Shown here: piece after piece, positions 46,901 through 57,826 of the stretch
Layout: every line of letters begins with the position of its first letter
Numbering within the stretch: position 1 is the first letter of the stretch
Source of the DNA: Lantana camara
Taxonomy: Eukaryota > Streptophyta > Magnoliopsida > Lamiales > Verbenaceae
Reading direction: 5' to 3'
DNA: 64,000 bases
Assembly: GCA_037501455.1 (NCBI GenBank)
Contig: CM074863.1
Span: 15,434,001 to 15,498,000 of the forward strand
The notes under the pieces: model-generated
What the model saw: only the letters and a program-made list of their open reading frames with translations
What the model was told of the DNA's origin: nothing
The model's database searches: none
Translations under genes and position numbers: made by a program

Positions 46901-48620
46901 TATGTGGTATTTAAATGGCCATATGACGTATCTAATTACCCATATGTCGTATAAATTCATGAAAAGCATCAGGTATAAATTTAGCAATATGTGGTATTTA
47001 AATGTACATATGATGTATCTACTTGCACATATGTCGTATAAAATTATGAAAAGTATCAAGTACATATTTAGCAATATGTGGTATAGAAATGGCCAAATGA
47101 TGTATCTAATTGCCCATATGTCGTATAAATTCATGAAAAGCATCAGGTATAAATTTAGCAATATGTGGTATTTAAATGGACATATGATGTATCTAATTGC
47201 CCATATGTCGTATAAAATTATGAAAATTATGAAGTACGCTTTTATCACCCCCATGAGTTGGAATGACACAACATATTGAGCCTATTATTGATTATTTTTT
47301 GTAGAATAAGATGACATAATAACATTTTTTGTAGTATAAGATCACATAATAACATTTGTGTATCAATTGGTACATTGTCACACAACATATATGTTCCTTT
47401 AGTATGTATCATTTGGTATAATGTCCCAAAATCTTCAATTAATCAATCTCATTTAGAATATTGATCACTTAATAACGTATTATACCATCACACAGTATAT
47501 CATTTGTACTAATTCAGTATTTATACTTATTCTTTGTTGCAATGACATAAATTTCTTGAGGTAGTATAAAATTGGCGAAATGTGGTATGTGGGAGTAACA
47601 ATGACGTATCTAATTGCCCATATGTCGTATAAGTTCATGAGAAGGATTAGGTATAAATTTAGCAATATGTGATATTTAAATGGACATATGATGTATCTAA
47701 TTGCTCATATGTCGTATAAAATCATGAAAAGTATGAGATATGCTTTTAGCACCCCACGAGTTGGAATGACACAACATACTTCATGTAGTATAAAACTAGC
47801 GAAATGTAGTATAATAAAGTAATAACAACGTATCTAATTGCCCATATGTCATATAAAATTATGAAAAGTATGAAGTACGCTTTTATCACCCCCATGAGTT
47901 GGAATGACACAACATATTGAACCTATTATTGATTATTTTTTGTAGAATAAGATGACATAATAACATTTTTCGTAGTATAAGAACATGTAATAACATTTAT
48001 GTATCAATTGGTACATTCTCACATAACATATATGTTCCTTTAGTATGTATCATATTGTATAATGTCACAAAATCTTCAATTAATCAATCTTATTTAGAAT
48101 ATTGATCACTTAATATAACGTATTATAGTATCACACAACATATCATTTGTACTAATTCAGTATTTATACGTATCCTTTGTTGCAATTTAGACTTTCTTGA
48201 GGTAGTATAAAATCGTCGAAATGTAGTATGCGGGAGTAACAATGACGTATCTAGTTACCCATATGTCGTATAAAATCATGAAAAATAATAGGTATATATT
48301 TAGCAATATTTGGTATAATAAGGACCAAATGGTGTATCTAATTGCCCATATGTCGTATAAAATCATGAAAAGTATCAGGTACATATTTAGCAATATGTGG
48401 TATAGAAATGGCCAAATGATGTATCTAATTGCCCATATGTCGTATAAAATCATGAAAAGTATCAGGTATGCTTTTATCACCCCCATGAGCTGGAATTGCA
48501 TAACTTTGTTCATGTAGTATATATTTAGCAATATATGGTATAATAAAGACCAAATGACGTATCTAATTGCCCATATGTCGTATAAAATCATGAAAAGTAT
48601 CAGGTACGAAAAGACCATTC
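46901..48620. repeat. 87-bp minisatellite blocks and a 641-bp-spaced direct repeat inside the MULE
   Basis: TATGTGGTAT landmarks at 46901, 46988, 47075 and 47162 give a regular 87-base period. The unit contains CATATGTCGTATAAA and ATGAAAAGTATCAGG. Further units occur at 47579-47750 and 48220-48620, again mostly 87 bases apart. Around them, 47235-47560 is repeated at 47876-48215. Because 87 is a multiple of three, long repetitive frames appear on both strands; these are not genes. Confidence 0.88.
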
Positions 48621-48686
48621 CATTCCAACAAACACCAGTTAACACAAACACCATTCTAGTCCAGCAAACTAAATTACATAGATTAA

Positions 48687-49683
48687 TCATAAAGTACACA
48701 AACTGATACATTTTGCAAGACATGTGAATTTAGGATTCAAGGGGTCGTGTGCAGCTACGTGATTATGGCCCTTTTGCTTGCACCGTGAACATGTAAAATC
48801 TCTTGTGACAACTTGGGATGGTATTTTTCTTTTGTTTTCTACGTCCTGGTTGAACTCTAACATCAGGTGGAAAAACAAATTGGCCCATCTCATTTTCCAT
48901 CACAACCATCTCATCACTTGTTGGTATAGGGTAGATTGACAACCTGCACGCTTCTCTATACATAGCAACAGAGTAAGCTTCGTCACAGAAGTCGTACAAT
49001 GACAGTCCCTTGTCCTCAATACAAGCACAAGCATGCTTACTTGCAATTCTAAATACCTGCCACTGCTTACAAGTAAATGTTCTTGAATGACCGATGTATA
49101 GCAATAAGTAATTTTTCACTTTTACCAGAAAATCAGCCGCATCTTTGAACACTTGTCCTACCCCATTTATGCACATACTCCATGAATTCAGGTAGTTAGT
49201 GTCATTCCCGCATCCTCCGCTCCGTGCCTAACAAGGCTGACAAAGAAAACATTAAAATGGAATAAAGTTGCAACAGAATATGAAGGATGGGAATTCATTA
49301 TTCAATTACCTGAAGCAAGTTGATCCCATGTGCTCAATATCATCCCTATCAGTCGCCCTAAGGTCCGCGTATATCAAATTGAACGTTCTATGAAGTTCAA
49401 TCATATTATCAACATCCTCATCATTCAATAACCTAACTTCATGATCTTTGGCATGAGGAGCAGTGTATGACAATCTTAATTGGCTCAAATTTATCCCAGG
49501 CCAATAACTTGCAACAATGGTCTTTAATTTCATCAAATCGAAATCACCCCTAATTGAGAAAACATGCATTTCATGATTATATCGAACACCACCCAAGAGA
49601 CTCACAGGTGTGCTACAATCACCCTTTTTGTGTGAGCTAGCCATCGCTAAATCCGAAACCTTGCTCAAAAAATTAAACAACAA
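48687..49683 (-). pseudogene. MULE transposase (MURA) remnant, central part lost
   Basis: The N-terminal piece (49683-49306; SIRGDFDLMKL, SYTAPHAKDHEVRLLNDEDV) resembles the PB1-like leader of plant MULE transposases. The C-terminal pieces (49176-48763, then in another frame 48893-48687) hold a SWIM-like motif (TCKQWQVFRIASKHACACI), in which the usual first Cys and the later Cys before the His are absent, and a CSRCKQKGHN zinc knuckle. The catalytic DDE core that should lie between them is missing, and a frameshift separates SWIM and knuckle. Non-functional. Confidence 0.82.
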
Positions 49684-50369
49684 ACTTGAGCTATGAAATG
49701 GTAAAAATTAACAAAATGCCTGAAATTACAGATGACGGGAGTGAAGACCCAGACCTGGAGTACGTCGGCGAGAGTTTCTGAAGCCGATTTACTTCAACAC
49801 CGACTTTCCCGTCTCGTGCGCGAAATGGAGTGCTCCGGTAATGGTGCAATGTAATTGGAAGAAAAAGAGGGAAAAAGATGGGAGCTTTCCGAAATACAAG
49901 ACCGTCGCCGGCGATATGGGGCACCGACAGTAGAGTTGCGCTGGCGAGTTGGGGAACGGATTTCCCCTCTTACTTTCAGACAATAATTGTGAAAGATGGG
50001 TTTGTTGGTTGAAGATGATAAATGGAGGGTAAGAACGTCATTTTAGGTGCTTGGGAAGTAGACCAAAATTAGCAAAATGGATTTGGGAGTAAGTGAAGAG
50101 AATTTTTAAACAAGGGAGCAAACTAAAATTTAGGGAACCTCTAGGGAGTTAACTAAGACGGGCCCAAGAATTAGGTGATTACGATGCCACATTGAGGGGG
50201 AAAAAAAAGAAAGAAAAAAGAAATTGAGGGTTATATTCTTAAAAAAAGACTTGGGCGTCCCTTGCACTCAAATTCTCTCTACAAACAAATTTCCTCTCCG
50301 ACGCAACTGCAACTCTAAAACATCCTTTTTATCATTCTTCTTTCTCCACAACCTTCCGCACTTACTGAA

Positions 50370-51893
50370 ATGGCGAGCACGAAGCCCAGAATTGTGATAA
50401 TTGGCGCTGGAATTGCAGGCCTCGCTGCTGCCAACAAGCTCTTCACATCTCCAAACTCCAATCAACTTTTCGAGCTTCTCGTTGTGGAGGGCGGAGCCAG
50501 GATCGGCGGCAGGATTTACTCGTCGGAGTTTTGCGGCGACCGAATTGAGAAAGGCGCCACCTGGATCCATGGAATTGAAGGCAGCCCACTTTACAGAATC
50601 GCTCAGGAAGCAAATTGCCTCCACTCCGAACAACCATGGGAGGGCATGAATGGGTTTTTTGAAAAACCCATCATCGTAGCAGAAGGTGGGCACGAACTCG
50701 ATCCATCCGTAGTCGAACCCATGTCAAGGCTTTTCAAATGTCTTATGGATTTCGTTAAAGGAAAGCCCATCAGTAAAAGGTATGGTGATTTCTCTGAAGT
50801 ACTGAAGCATTGCGCCGGCGATTTAGGAGAAAATAATCCTAGCATTGGAACTTTTCTGAGGAGAGGCCTCGAGTCTTATTGGGGTTTCATGAAAGATAAG
50901 GGAAACCTCCAATCTGTTGGAAATTGGAGCAAAAAATCTCTGGAAGAAGCAATTTTTGGCATGTGTGAGAACGAACAGAAGGTTGTAGATGGGGTGGAGG
51001 ATTTGTTTGCTCTGGATTTCAGTTCGGAGAGAGAGTATCAAATGTTTCCAGGCCCACATTTTACTATTGCCAGAGGATACTCTCGTGTTGTTGAATCTTT
51101 AGCCTCTGTTTTGCCGATTGGAGCGATACAATTTGGCAAAAAAATTGTCAAAATTGAATGGCAGCAAAATGATGTTAGGCCAGTTAAGCTGCATTTCTGC
51201 AACGGATCGAGCATCTCAGCTGATCATGTAATAGTCACTGTTTCGCTAGGCGTTCTAAAACAGGGGATTAGCCCCGATTGCAGTATGTTCAGTCCTCCCC
51301 TGCCTGATTTCAAGAATCAGGCAATTTCAAGACTCGGCTATGGCGTCATCGACAAAGTCTTTTTGCAAATACCTGCCGGTGATTCTAATTTTCCCTGGTT
51401 GGAAATGGTTTTCCACAAACCAAATTCTGAACTAAGGGACCCCAACATTCCCAATTGGATCAGGGGGACATCTTCGATATATCCAATTTACAGAGATTCC
51501 AGAGTCGTAGTTTCATGGTTTACAGGTAAAGAGGCTGTTGAAATGGAATCCCTCAGCGATGAGGAGATTATTAATGGGTTCTCAAGAACTGCATCAAATT
51601 TGTTGTCAAAATCAAATTTCAAGTTCCCTAAAGTGTTGAGGTCGGATTGGGGGACTGATCCTCTGTTCTTGGGATCATACAGCTATATTGCGGTTGGATC
51701 AAGTGGAGATGATTTTGATGCATTGGCAGTGCCATTACCAGAAAAGGGCATTAATGATGATTCATCAGTTCCACAACTGCAGCTACTATTTGCAGGAGAA
51801 GCCACACACAGAACACACTTCTCGAGCACTCATGGAGCCTACCTTAGTGGGATTAGAGAAGCTGATAGGCTTCTTAAACACTATGTTTCATGA
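50370..51893 (+). CDS. PAO5: Polyamine oxidase, PAO5-like, copy 3 (507 aa, intronless)
   Basis: An intact frame of the same length as copy 2 and about 95% identical to it. All FAD-binding motifs are kept (GAGIAG 12-17, VVEGGARIGGRI, FAGEATHRTH near the end). One active-region change is Tyr to Phe in HRTHFSSTHGAY, where copies 1 and 2 have HRTHYSSTHGAY. Expected to oxidise thermospermine or spermine in the cytosol. A MULE ends 204 bases upstream of its start codon, so its promoter is short or supplied partly by the MULE end. Separated from copy 2 by about 25 kb of mostly transposon DNA. Confidence 0.93.
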   Translation: MASTKPRIVIIGAGIAGLAAANKLFTSPNSNQLFELLVVEGGARIGGRIYSSEFCGDRIEKGATWIHGIEGSPLYRIAQEANCLHSEQPWEGMNGFFEKPIIVAEGGHELDPSVVEPMSRLFKCLMDFVKGKPISKRYGDFSEVLKHCAGDLGENNPSIGTFLRRGLESYWGFMKDKGNLQSVGNWSKKSLEEAIFGMCENEQKVVDGVEDLFALDFSSEREYQMFPGPHFTIARGYSRVVESLASVLPIGAIQFGKKIVKIEWQQNDVRPVKLHFCNGSSISADHVIVTVSLGVLKQGISPDCSMFSPPLPDFKNQAISRLGYGVIDKVFLQIPAGDSNFPWLEMVFHKPNSELRDPNIPNWIRGTSSIYPIYRDSRVVVSWFTGKEAVEMESLSDEEIINGFSRTASNLLSKSNFKFPKVLRSDWGTDPLFLGSYSYIAVGSSGDDFDALAVPLPEKGINDDSSVPQLQLLFAGEATHRTHFSSTHGAYLSGIREADRLLKHYVS

Positions 51894-53445
51894 ATACATA
51901 TGTTTTATCCCCATTTCCGGCAATAGCTTTCCGCCATTCTAGGTGGGTATCTTAGGATTCTGCAACGCCGTTTCTCTTACTAAACCTCTCTGATATTTCA
52001 TCTCCTCCGACTTAGAGAAACAAGGAAGAAGGAACTGAAACAGGAGAAATAAAAGTTGATTTTCTTAGCGATAGTTTAAGGGCAGAATATATTTATCATT
52101 TTGGTTTGGTTAGTTCTATTGTTGCATTAAATGATGCATGGTCCTGTACGGTTTCAGCATCACTATTTTCGGGTAATTCTAGCTAGAGCCCGGCCAAACT
52201 GGTATAATGAGATATAAGTGTTTTACACTTACCGTGTGGTTGGTGGAAAATTTAGGGAGAATGACCAATCAAATAACAAGTGTAATACACTTACCTTTTT
52301 AATTGGTTAGTTCGATAAGTCAGGTTTGGGCTAGAATTTTTCACTATTTTCATGCATGATTGAGGATTGAAACAACGTTTGGAAGTACATACATCATAAA
52401 ATTGGGATAAATAGTCAGTCATATGGCCTAATTCTAACTATCAAAATAAAAAAGGGTGTTGGTAATATAGCCAGGAAATTTTTCTGAGATCTTCCCAATT
52501 TAGTTGCTCGTTTCACAATGTTAGTCTTTGAATATCTAATATTCTCAACCACAAAATTAAACTTTAAACACCGTGTAAGCAACTTAGTGTCCAACTCTGA
52601 TGCCACTATACATAGATAGTTCATTTAATTCGTTTCAAATTAATCTAGGCCTCCATTCTGTATTTCTGTTCCTCTTTGAATCTCTGATTCAAGTTTTCTT
52701 TTGGCTTGCCCCCCTTAAGTGTGTACTGTTAACCAGAAATGTAATAGACCTGTTGAGTGTTATTATTTTATTATGTATATTTTTTTGGTCCAACTGGGCC
52801 AAACACTATTTTCAACCATCAGTTTTAAAGTTGATGGGTAAGGGCTAAGGCCCAATAAGAACGTTCGTTTCTTTTAAAAAAAATTAAACTACATAATTGA
52901 AAAGGACAAACTTTATTAAAATTCAAATTTAAATCAAACCTAACATTGGGAAAGTTGAATAACCTCAATTTTGAGTTTACTATTTTGGCCAAATATCTCA
53001 ATATTTCAAGACTAACAACTAAAAAGGTTTATGAGTGTTCATATGGATCGTGAATATATTCTATGTGGTTTAATCGCTTCTTGTCAACTATACTTTTAGT
53101 TACAATCCCATTTAGTTGATGTGCATTTTTGACTATTCCAACAAACCCCTCTTTGACTTGAATTCCTACAACTATACAACTTAATTTTGTAACAACCAAC
53201 TTATGGCATTTAATAACCCCAACAGATCAATATCTAATGCTATGCTACGGTAACAAATTAAAAATAAAAAAGATTGAAAAAGAGACACCAAATCAAAATT
53301 CATTTCACTGCAAAATGGGAAAATTTTAAGCAGACCTTGCTTTCTCTTTACAAATTTGTCTGTTCAAAATGGTATACCTTTTGTCTCCTACACAGCACGA
53401 TTACCTACAGACGGTCAAACCCCTAGTCAACTTTTGTCTTTACAG
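51894..53445. other. Downstream flank of PAO copy 3
   Basis: No gene was seen. 52831-53445 is the part shared with copy A. The two flanking gene 3' ends converge here, so it holds both terminators. Confidence 0.6.
52171..52341. mobile_element. 171-bp MITE specific to duplication copy B
   Basis: Ends (GGGT)AATTCTAGC and GCTAGAATT(TTT) are inverted, and AAGTGTNTTACACTT appears in both halves. A 10-bp direct repeat CACTATTTTC flanks it (52161-52170 and 52342-52351). Copy A has a single TATTTTCATG at 25475, i.e. the empty site. A 9-11-bp duplication suggests a Mutator relationship. Confidence 0.75.
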
Positions 53446-53934
53446 CTACCCTAAAATTTCCCCCAGAAACTCCACCCACATTGCATCTTCGCCTTCGGCA
53501 CCGCTACCAAGGCAATCGCAGCCGTCGATCAAAAAGTCATCCAGCTCCACGTCCGCCTCACTCTCCCCGATACCGCTCCCCTCCGCCGCCTCTAGCCGCC
53601 GCAAGCCCCTGGATTTCGCGGCGGCGCCGAGATCGATGCTGGCCATGACGGTGGAGTCGGAGTCGGAGAAGGAGGAGCCGCACGACTCCTCGTTGCCGTT
53701 GATGGTGACGTAAGCGGAGGAGGACTGGAATATAACCGGCGAAGAGTAGGGATCGTCGATGAACCTCACCTTCATCGGCGGCGGAGGCACCTCGAACAGG
53801 TCCAGAAGCTTGGAGAGCTCCGCCGCCGTTTCCTCGTCGACGATGAACCAGGACGCCACCTCGCCGTCGTCTTCCAGAGGTTTCTCGCAGGCGGCGACGC
53901 AGTCATCTCCGGTGCTGGCTTTCTCCCCTTCCAT
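53446..53934 (-). CDS. Small acidic plant protein of unknown function (162 aa)
   Basis: A single-exon frame is rich in Glu, Asp, Ser and Ala. Residues 25-65 (ASWFIVDEETAAELSKLLDL, PPPPMKVRFID) look like a short folded core; the rest is Ser- and acid-rich with no membrane segment or signal peptide. I do not recognise the family. Support for reality: high GC codon use unlike the AT-rich surroundings, and the only preserved overlap with the duplicated copy (27579-27605) differs solely at synonymous sites. It is convergent with PAO copy 3. A nuclear or regulatory role would be a guess. Confidence 0.7.
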   Translation of the reverse strand: MEGEKASTGDDCVAACEKPLEDDGEVASWFIVDEETAAELSKLLDLFEVPPPPMKVRFIDDPYSSPVIFQSSSAYVTINGNEESCGSSFSDSDSTVMASIDLGAAAKSRGLRRLEAAEGSGIGESEADVELDDFLIDGCDCLGSGAEGEDAMWVEFLGEILG

Positions 53935-54239
53935 CTGAGTGTGTGAGAGAGGGTTATTTGCAATTGCAAATAATGGGCGTGTAAACCCTCATGCACCACA
54001 TTTACATAAAAGCTTGTACTGGAGCAGTACAGTACGACGTCGGATTAGGCAGGCCTGTTAGTGTTGCTTGTGGGTGGGATATTTATTAGTGACAGGGAGG
54101 TGGGTGCGGCAGAGTGACACGTCAGCGTAGAGATAGGGCTCAAATATGACGTGTCCAACTGTGGGAGAAGTGGCGGGAACGTTTGGGCCACCTCTCTAAA
54201 ATAACAGGGGCAGCACCATAATTTTTAGAATTAGAAATA

Positions 54240-54473
54240 GGGGAAATTACATCTACACCCCCTGAGGTTTGGCCTAATTACAAATCAGTCCCTCTTATTT
54301 CGTTTATTACATATTAACCCCTAAAAATACTGTTTCAGTTACATTTTAACCCCTAAAGAGGGACTGATTTGTAGTTGAAACAGTGTTTTTAGGGGTTGAT
54401 ATGTAATAAACGAAATAAGAGGGACTGATTCGTAATTAGGCCAAACCTCAGGGGGTGTAGATGTAATTTGCCC
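54240..54473. mobile_element. Mutator-type MITE, 234 bp, perfect 9-bp TSD
   Basis: About 100-bp inverted arms (GGGGAAATTACATCTACACC against its complement at the right) are nearly perfect. TTAGAAATA is duplicated at 54231-54239 and 54474-54482. It is a self-complementary element able to form a long hairpin; the close arms imply recent insertion. Confidence 0.94.
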
Positions 54474-55307
54474 TTAGAAATATGATCCAACAGATATTAT
54501 CTTACAAATACATTTTTCAATTGTGAATTAGTAAGTGTGACTCATTTATGTGATTAATCTAATTTTATATTTGTTGGTAGGGTGTTCTACTTTAATATGT
54601 TTATAATTCAAAAAGTAATTAAAGGAATTCATATTATTATTATTATTATTTTCAAAAAGGAACTCCGTTTATCACGATTGACGACCAATAAAAAATAAAT
54701 AATATAAAATGACAGGTAATGTGTAGAACGTGCAGGAATGGATAGAAAGAAGAAAAGACAAAAAGATTTAGTGATTGATGGGCCGTACCCAATAGCCCAT
54801 AGCCTTTTAAAATGTTCTGACTCGGGCCCAGCTGCATTCACGCTTTATCCGTTTTACCGGGTGTAAAAGGGGTAGATAACAAAAATGTGTAGTATTTGAA
54901 TCTCAACCCGCTACTCGTTATTTATTGGATAATAAAAATGTGATGTATCTAAATTCCTATTATTTGTATTCGTGAAGATATTCCATTAGTTAATTATCTG
55001 TGAATTCAGATATGTTAAATCCATGCAAATATTAAGTTATAAGTATATGTAACCAAAAAAAATTAAGTATAATATATGTTAAGTAGAAATTCGAAGTAGA
55101 GAACATCCAAATAAATAAGCAATAAAAATATTTGAAAATTTGTTATTATATAAAAATATATATATTTAAGTGTATAGTAATTTGGCCAAATAATTCTCGC
55201 TTTTAAGCATAAGTAATAGTTCATAACTTTCAAATATATTTAATAAAATGAAAAGACATGTAAAAATTATAGAACAAAACCTAAAAGATCACCCAATTTT
55301 GCCGGTG
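54474..55307. other. Intergenic DNA, no gene seen
   Basis: AT-rich. Short frames at 54629-54841 have no protein features. Nothing repetitive was recognised apart from an (ATT)n run at about 54632-54650. Confidence 0.6.
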
Positions 55308-57826
55308 GAGCATCCTAAACGTAGTAATCATCTTGAAACTTATGACCTATTCTCATCAGTTTATCGGTCATCATGTTTCTTTTTCTAGAGATTTATTTAA
55401 TTCAAGTTTCGTATGGCCTTTGGAGTAAACTTTATCAATTAAATTACATTTCTCATTTGTTCCATTTCAATATCCTTCATTGTTATCCATTTCATGACCA
55501 TCTTCGAGTCAATACCCACTTTAGTCATCGAAAAGTGTCTTTCCCAAGTTAGTGTTAATACTCCGCGTAAGCTCAATAACTCCACTATATTATTTAAACT
55601 CTACTAAGATCCATAGCGTATCCTAACACCCCCATATTCAGCTGTCATCTAGAATGACGCCCCTGTCATCTCAATGATTCCCCTGGTTATAAAAGCTCAC
55701 CTCAGAGTTTAGTTTCACCAATCCTTTCTCGGGTTTATTCCATGATAACTTAGTGCATATTTTTCTTTTATCTGTATTTTTTGTCCACACTGATTAGTGT
55801 TGAGGTTTCATTAACTCTTTTATGTGGCGAAGAGTGGAACTTCTAAGTTTCATAACATTTTGATATCTCCATCGGTTCCATATTTTTCAAAGATTTTAAA
55901 GCGTCAAGATCAAGACAATCCACGCATGATAATCAGATAACATATTACTCTGAATTTTATTATAAAAGCTCTCTTTGAGACCGTTCGACACTCGCATGCC
56001 ATGGAAATTTCTTTCAGTTTGTGCATCAATAATCTTGTCTGACACCCGGAATGCGAATGGACAACTTCTGAGCATGTGGTCCACATATTCATGTCCTATA
56101 TAGCAGCGTGTACATACATCACTTTTTCTAAATTTTCTGTCATATTTCAGTACATTCATGAGCAAGCTATCATGTTAGCAAGCCACAAGAAAATCTTAAA
56201 CTTTTGGGGACAAAGTAATTTTCAAATTCATTTCCAATTTTTCTCCCATGTCTCATCCGACACCATAAGTAGACTATAACCGATTGATAGGACAATTTGT
56301 CGTTAGTTGACCCAATCAAAACTCTCTTATCTCCGTTATCATGCAATGCAATTAGGACATTAAGTATCTCATCCACCACCTCCTTAGGCAATAACATTTT
56401 CAACTTATGTAAGTTTCAGTTTTTATTTGTGCAATGGATTACATACCATCAGATCTTTATCCTTCTCATGAATCTTATCTCCAAAGATGTCCGCTAGTTT
56501 GCTTGTGATAACCATCTATCATTCCATAGAGACGTCCATTCAACTGGTTCTAACTATCCCCTTGCATGCTCAGGAAGCCATAAGTGGAAGCTTATGTTCA
56601 AGAATGAGAACATCCTAGCAGCAATAACCATCTTGAACCTTATGACATATCCTCGCCAATTTATCCATCATCATGTTTCTTTCTCTCGAGATTTATTTAA
56701 TCAAAGTTCCTCAAAATCTTTGGAGTAACCTTCGCCAATCAAATATTACATTTCTCATTAGTTGTTTTTTAGTATCCTTCATTGTTATTCATTTAACGAC
56801 AGTCTCCAAATCAATCTCCACATTAATTTTTGAAAAGTATCTCTCCAAAGTTAGTTTTAATCCTTTAGGTAAGTTCAATAACTTTGCTACATTATTGAAA
56901 CTATACCAAAATTCATAACATATCCTAGCATTCATCTCCAATTTCCATCTCGAATGACGCCCCATTTGGTGTAGTTATAAAAGCTTCAATCCGATTTTAG
57001 TTTTACCCATCACTTCTCGAATTTATTTCACGACAACTAAGTGCAGATTTTCTTTTGCCTGTGTTGTGTCCTTATTGATTATTACTAAGGTCGAAGATAA
57101 CTCTTTTATGTGGCGAATAACAACATTTCTAAGTTTCATAACATTTTGATAGCTCCATCGGTTCCATGTTTTCCAAAAATTTTAGAGCGTCAAGATCAAC
57201 ACAACCCACCCAGGATATTTTAGGAACATATTATTCAGTATTTTGCTACTAAAGCTCTCTTTGAGCCCATCCGACACTCGCAAGTTTTCCCTAAATTTTC
57301 TATCATACTCCAATACATTTGTAAGCAAGCTATCATATTGGCAAAGCCACAGGAAAATCTTGAATTTTTGGGGTAAGGTAATTTTCAAATTCATTTAAAG
57401 TTTTTTCTTGCATGTCTCATCCGACGCCATAAGTAGAGTATAGTCATTTTATAGGAGAATTTATCTTTAGTTGACACAATTCATTCTCTCTTATCTCCAT
57501 TATCATGTAGCGCGTTAGGACACTAAGTACCTCATTCACCACCTCTTTGGACGGTGATGTTTTCAACTTATTTAGGTTTCAATTTTTATCTTTTCCAATG
57601 AGATTACATTCCATAAGATCTTTATCCTCCTCATGAATGTTATCTCCAAAGATGTCCGTCAGCTTACCTTGTGATAACCATCTATCATTCCATAAAGATG
57701 TCCCTTCACCGTTCCCAATCCTCCATTTTTAAAATGGTTCCACCATCCAAGTGTTTTTAACTATCCCCTTCCATGCTCGGGAAACCCATAAGTCGAGGCT
57801 TATATTCGATCAAGAATGTTATCCCT
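55308..57826 (-). repeat. 1.3-kb tandem duplication of the LINE 3' region
   Basis: 55308-56606 and 56607-57826 run in parallel: CATCATGTTTCTTTCTC / TTTTCT, GTGATAACCATCTATCATTCC, and ACTATCCCCTT all recur at about 1.1-1.3-kb spacing. Identity is about 80% by eye, so the duplication is old. Confidence 0.8.

Larger units (their letters stand above)
45524..50165. mobile_element. Mutator-like element (MULE) with Ulp1-like remnant, 4.6 kb
   Basis: Long imperfect terminal inverted repeats (about 45524-45700 and 49980-50165) share TAACTCCC, AAATTTTAGTT, CATTTTGCTAATTTT-type words in the same order, and both ends start GGG. Inside are an Ulp1-like protease end on the plus strand, minisatellites, and transposase pieces on the minus strand. 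A MULE carrying both genes is known in plants (the KAONASHI / KI-MULE type). No exact 9-bp target duplication was found (GAAATTAGC against AAGAATTAG), so the ends may be off by a few bases. Confidence 0.8.
50302..53472. repeat. Segmental duplication, copy B (pair: 23855-27605)
   Basis: This copy retains the whole small gene at 53446-53934 at its right edge, so it is probably the source copy. It differs from copy A by a 171-bp MITE (52171-52341), about 240 extra bases at 51900-52135 and about 150 more around 52400-52600. The 5' edge lies 137 bases from the MULE end, whose insertion may have changed the upstream region. Confidence 0.88.

Noticed and set aside
46901..47248. CRISPR-like regular repeat spacing
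   Set aside because: Plant nuclear DNA; units are contiguous 87-bp tandem repeats without unique spacers.
46874..47279. Long frames on both strands with 29-residue repeats
   Set aside because: They arise because the 87-bp minisatellite period is a multiple of three.
45515..50174. Exact 9-bp TSD for the MULE
   Set aside because: Flanks GAAATTAGC and AAGAATTAG agree only with a one-base shift, so it is not claimed.
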